DNA of 36,830 nucleotides, from positions 1 to 36,830 of the forward strand of contig VBNH01000092.1 of NCBI GenBank assembly GCA_005878095.1, in the 5' to 3' direction. Below are positions 35,403 to 36,830 of this stretch, in pieces; the first letter of the stretch is position 1, and each line of letters begins with the position of its first letter. A program made the position numbers and the translations under genes. The DNA is from Gammaproteobacteria bacterium (GTDB lineage: Bacteria > Pseudomonadota > Gammaproteobacteria > Steroidobacterales > Steroidobacteraceae). The notes beneath the pieces are model-generated. The model saw only the letters and a list, made by a program, of their open reading frames with translations, was not told the origin of the DNA and searched no databases.

Positions 35403-35741
35403 CTCGGTGCCCGAGGGCTGTGGTGCGGGCGATGGTCTCGCTTCAGGTGGGCTGTTGGCTGCTCGCCGGACAACGCACTCATCATCTCATCAGACGCGCG
35501 CTGGCAAGCGGGCCAAAGCGGTTGCGGAGCGTGGCTACCGGTGTTCCACGTGGAACCTGCGCGAGCCTGGCTCGGGGCTCCGAGCAGTTGCCTGGGCTTG
35601 GGAGAGGTGTTCCAAGCCGGCACAGGGGCTGAGCTTGGAGCACAGCTGCGCGTCCGCAGGATCCGCGGCAGCGCGCCTCTCACCAAGCTCCTGTGCGCCT
35701 TTCCGGGTCTGGCATCCAAAGGGGACCGAAGACGCTCGCCG
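35403..35741 (+). repeat. Repeat unit 5 (lacks C and B), merging into the gene 3' end
   Basis: D and parS5 are followed almost directly by the end of F and by E. E runs without a break into the stop codon and last codons of the minus-strand gene at 35746. This copy shows where the E element came from. Confidence 0.8.
35543..35556. promoter_or_regulatory. parS site 5
   Basis: Perfect GTTCCACGTGGAAC palindrome. With the flanking T and C it matches the 16-bp TGTTCCACGTGGAACA form at 15 positions, the best match in the array. Confidence 0.95.
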
Positions 35742-35745
35742 TCCG

Positions 35746-36693
35746 CTATCGACGGTCTCCGGAAGGCTGTTTCGAATCAGGCTTGGTGGTGCCCGAGGGT
35801 CGCGGTGCGCCGCCCTGGCGGGACGCGCCCGCCTGCGAACTCAGGAGGAGCCGCGTGCCCTGGTCCAGATGCACGTTCTTCGCGCTCGAGGTCATGACTG
35901 ACCCCGTGGCCGCATCCGCCGCGCCGCCCGAGAGGCTCAAGCCGTGCAGCCCAAAGACGCCGCTACTGCCGGCAGTGAGCATCCCGGCAGCGTCCAATCC
36001 TCCCATCGCCCCCGGACCCGCCTGCAGTGCGCCGCTGGCGCCTCCCGCGAGCGACCCTACGCCGCCGGTCGCGCCGAGTCCCGATCCGACCGTCCCACCG
36101 ACGGCACCGGTGGTGCGCCCCAGCAAGCCTCCGCCGCGACTCATACCGGCACCGCCCGCCGCGCCCATCATCGCACCGGCGTCTCCGGCACTGCTCGCGG
36201 CGCTCGCTTCGGCGGCAGCCATCGCCTGGATCCCGAGGTAGCGAAGCGGAATCTCGTGTCCGTCCCGGGTCACCGCCTTGTCAAAGACGATACCCATCGA
36301 TGAGCCCGCCTGGCCTTCGGCCGCCGCGTGTGCATCGGAGACGTGTCCGATCAGCGTGCTGCCTTTTGGAATCGAGGTGCCCCCTTCGGTTCTGGCGTTT
36401 TGCGTCGTGCGTGCACTGACGGGATCACCGGGTTTGCTGCGCTTGGAGTCGAGGGGTTTGGTGAGCACGGCATTCACCGATGACCCGCTCGCCAGGTTGG
36501 CGCCGCTATCATCCGCGTGTGCCGCGCCGGCTGCGCTGCCTTGCGCGTTGGCGCTCGGGCGATCGGCCGTCACCGTCCCCTGGCCGGAGGCCTGGGCACC
36601 GGCTTGGGTTTGGGCCCACGTCGCCCCGGCAAACAGCACCGCCGCAGCGGCCAGACAGAGTCGTCCCGAAACGTGTCGCATCGGCATTGCCAT
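35746..36693 (-). CDS. Secreted TrbI-like/glycine-rich protein of unknown function
   Basis: 315 residues from ATG 36693 (GGAGG 5 bases upstream decides the start). A signal peptide (LCLAAAAVLFAGATWAQ) is followed by a Gln/Ala/Ser-rich stretch. A compact domain then contains NAVLTKPLDSKRSKPGDPV, TSIPKGSTLIGHVSDA and SMGIVFDKAVTRDGHEIPL, resembling the beta-barrel part of TrbI/VirB10-like proteins (similarity by eye). Residues about 185-275 are Gly/Ala-rich low complexity with GGG and Met-Met stretches. The end has VHLDQGTRLLLSSQ and a polar tail. Relatives are mostly hypothetical proteins. The 3' end of this gene has been copied into the adjacent parS array. Confidence 0.8.
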   Translation of the reverse strand: MAMPMRHVSGRLCLAAAAVLFAGATWAQTQAGAQASGQGTVTADRPSANAQGSAAGAAHADDSGANLASGSSVNAVLTKPLDSKRSKPGDPVSARTTQNARTEGGTSIPKGSTLIGHVSDAHAAAEGQAGSSMGIVFDKAVTRDGHEIPLRYLGIQAMAAAEASAASSAGDAGAMMGAAGGAGMSRGGGLLGRTTGAVGGTVGSGLGATGGVGSLAGGASGALQAGPGAMGGLDAAGMLTAGSSGVFGLHGLSLSGGAADAATGSVMTSSAKNVHLDQGTRLLLSSQAGASRQGGAPRPSGTTKPDSKQPSGDRR

Positions 36694-36830
36694 GATCGCC
36701 TCCGTGGTCGGCCTCGGATGCGCCCGAAGTGCGCCTTGCCCTGGCCGAAGATTCTCAGGCATCGAATTGTTCCCATAGCACTGAGAGTCGTCAATTGTCC
36801 GTGGCCCGCGACCAGGTGAAGGCGATATGT

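Larger units (their letters stand above)
32981..35741 (+). repeat. Array of five diverged direct repeats, each with a parS site; no genes
   Basis: This 2.8-kb stretch has no convincing gene on either strand. Short open frames are interrupted and not shared between units. It consists of direct repeats in the order E (gene-tail-like, GCGCTATCGCCGGTCTCCG type), D (ATGGTCTCGTTTCAGGTG type), parS, C (GAGCTTGAGACTCCGCTGCG type), B (GACGAATTGCCTCGAATACG type) and F (GCTTCGTGGGGTGCTCCGGG type). Units start near 32981, 33580, 34169, 34912 and 35403. Units 4 and 5 are shortened, and unit 3 has a copy of a gene 3' end in place of part of D. By eye the flanks are about 75-80% identical, whereas the parS cores are nearly invariant. 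Confidence 0.9.

Noticed and set aside
33005-35901. Several 60-240 codon open frames on both strands in the parS array.
   Set aside because: None is shared intact among the repeat units, none has a good ribosome-binding site with a recognisable product, and they shift frame where the repeats differ.

Overview
The window is a high-GC (roughly two-thirds G+C by eye) chromosomal segment spanning the replication-origin region of what is most likely a gammaproteobacterium of the Xanthomonadales/Nevskiales/Steroidobacteraceae kind. The order mnmE-yidC-yidD-rnpA-rpmH | dnaA-dnaN is classic for this class, with genes left of dnaA on the minus strand and dnaA-dnaN on the plus strand. TonB receptors, S9 peptidases and TPR-sulfotransferases also fit. 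The taxonomic call is inference.

Layout. 1-8.6 kb: tail of a di-haem cytochrome c peroxidase, a secreted S9 prolyl-oligopeptidase-type peptidase, a TPR-sulfotransferase, a TonB-dependent receptor and an AI-2E/PerM permease. 8.6-14.8 kb: uvrD interrupted by a 358-residue in-frame intein inside helicase motif III, then the potassium-uptake pair trkA-trkH. 14.8-20.3 kb: a two-CBS protein, a SIMPL/DUF541 periplasmic protein, a CheD-like protein that has lost its catalytic cysteine, a small HExxH protein, a NatAB-type ABC exporter whose ATPase gene is broken by an internal deletion, and a secreted S33/TAP-like hydrolase. 20.3-26 kb: mnmG (with an 18-bp coding minisatellite), pyrF, an oligopeptide-binding lipoprotein gene broken by an internal deletion plus frameshift, and a secreted HExxx-type protein with a good terminator. 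26-30.2 kb: mnmE, yidC, yidD, rnpA, rpmH. 30.3-33 kb: dnaA, a putative oriC, dnaN.

The most striking region is 32,981-35,741. Where recF and gyrB normally follow dnaN there is instead about 2.8 kb of non-coding DNA made of five diverged, directly repeated units of about 340-740 bp. Each unit carries one ParB-binding parS palindrome (GTTCCACGTGGAAC, perfect in four of five copies) although the flanking repeat has drifted considerably. This looks like a repeat-built centromere next to oriC. The repeats include pieces of the 3' end of the neighbouring secreted-protein gene (35,746-36,693, minus), suggesting the array grew by serial duplication of that gene's 3' flank. parA/parB and rsmG are not in the window, so ParB would act in trans.

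Working together: the 26-36 kb block covers origin firing (DnaA), the sliding clamp (DnaN), presumptive origin segregation (parS array), and the ribosome/RNase P/membrane-insertion genes that usually accompany it. MnmE and MnmG, encoded 4 kb apart, form one tRNA-wobble-modification complex. TrkA and TrkH form one K+ uptake system.
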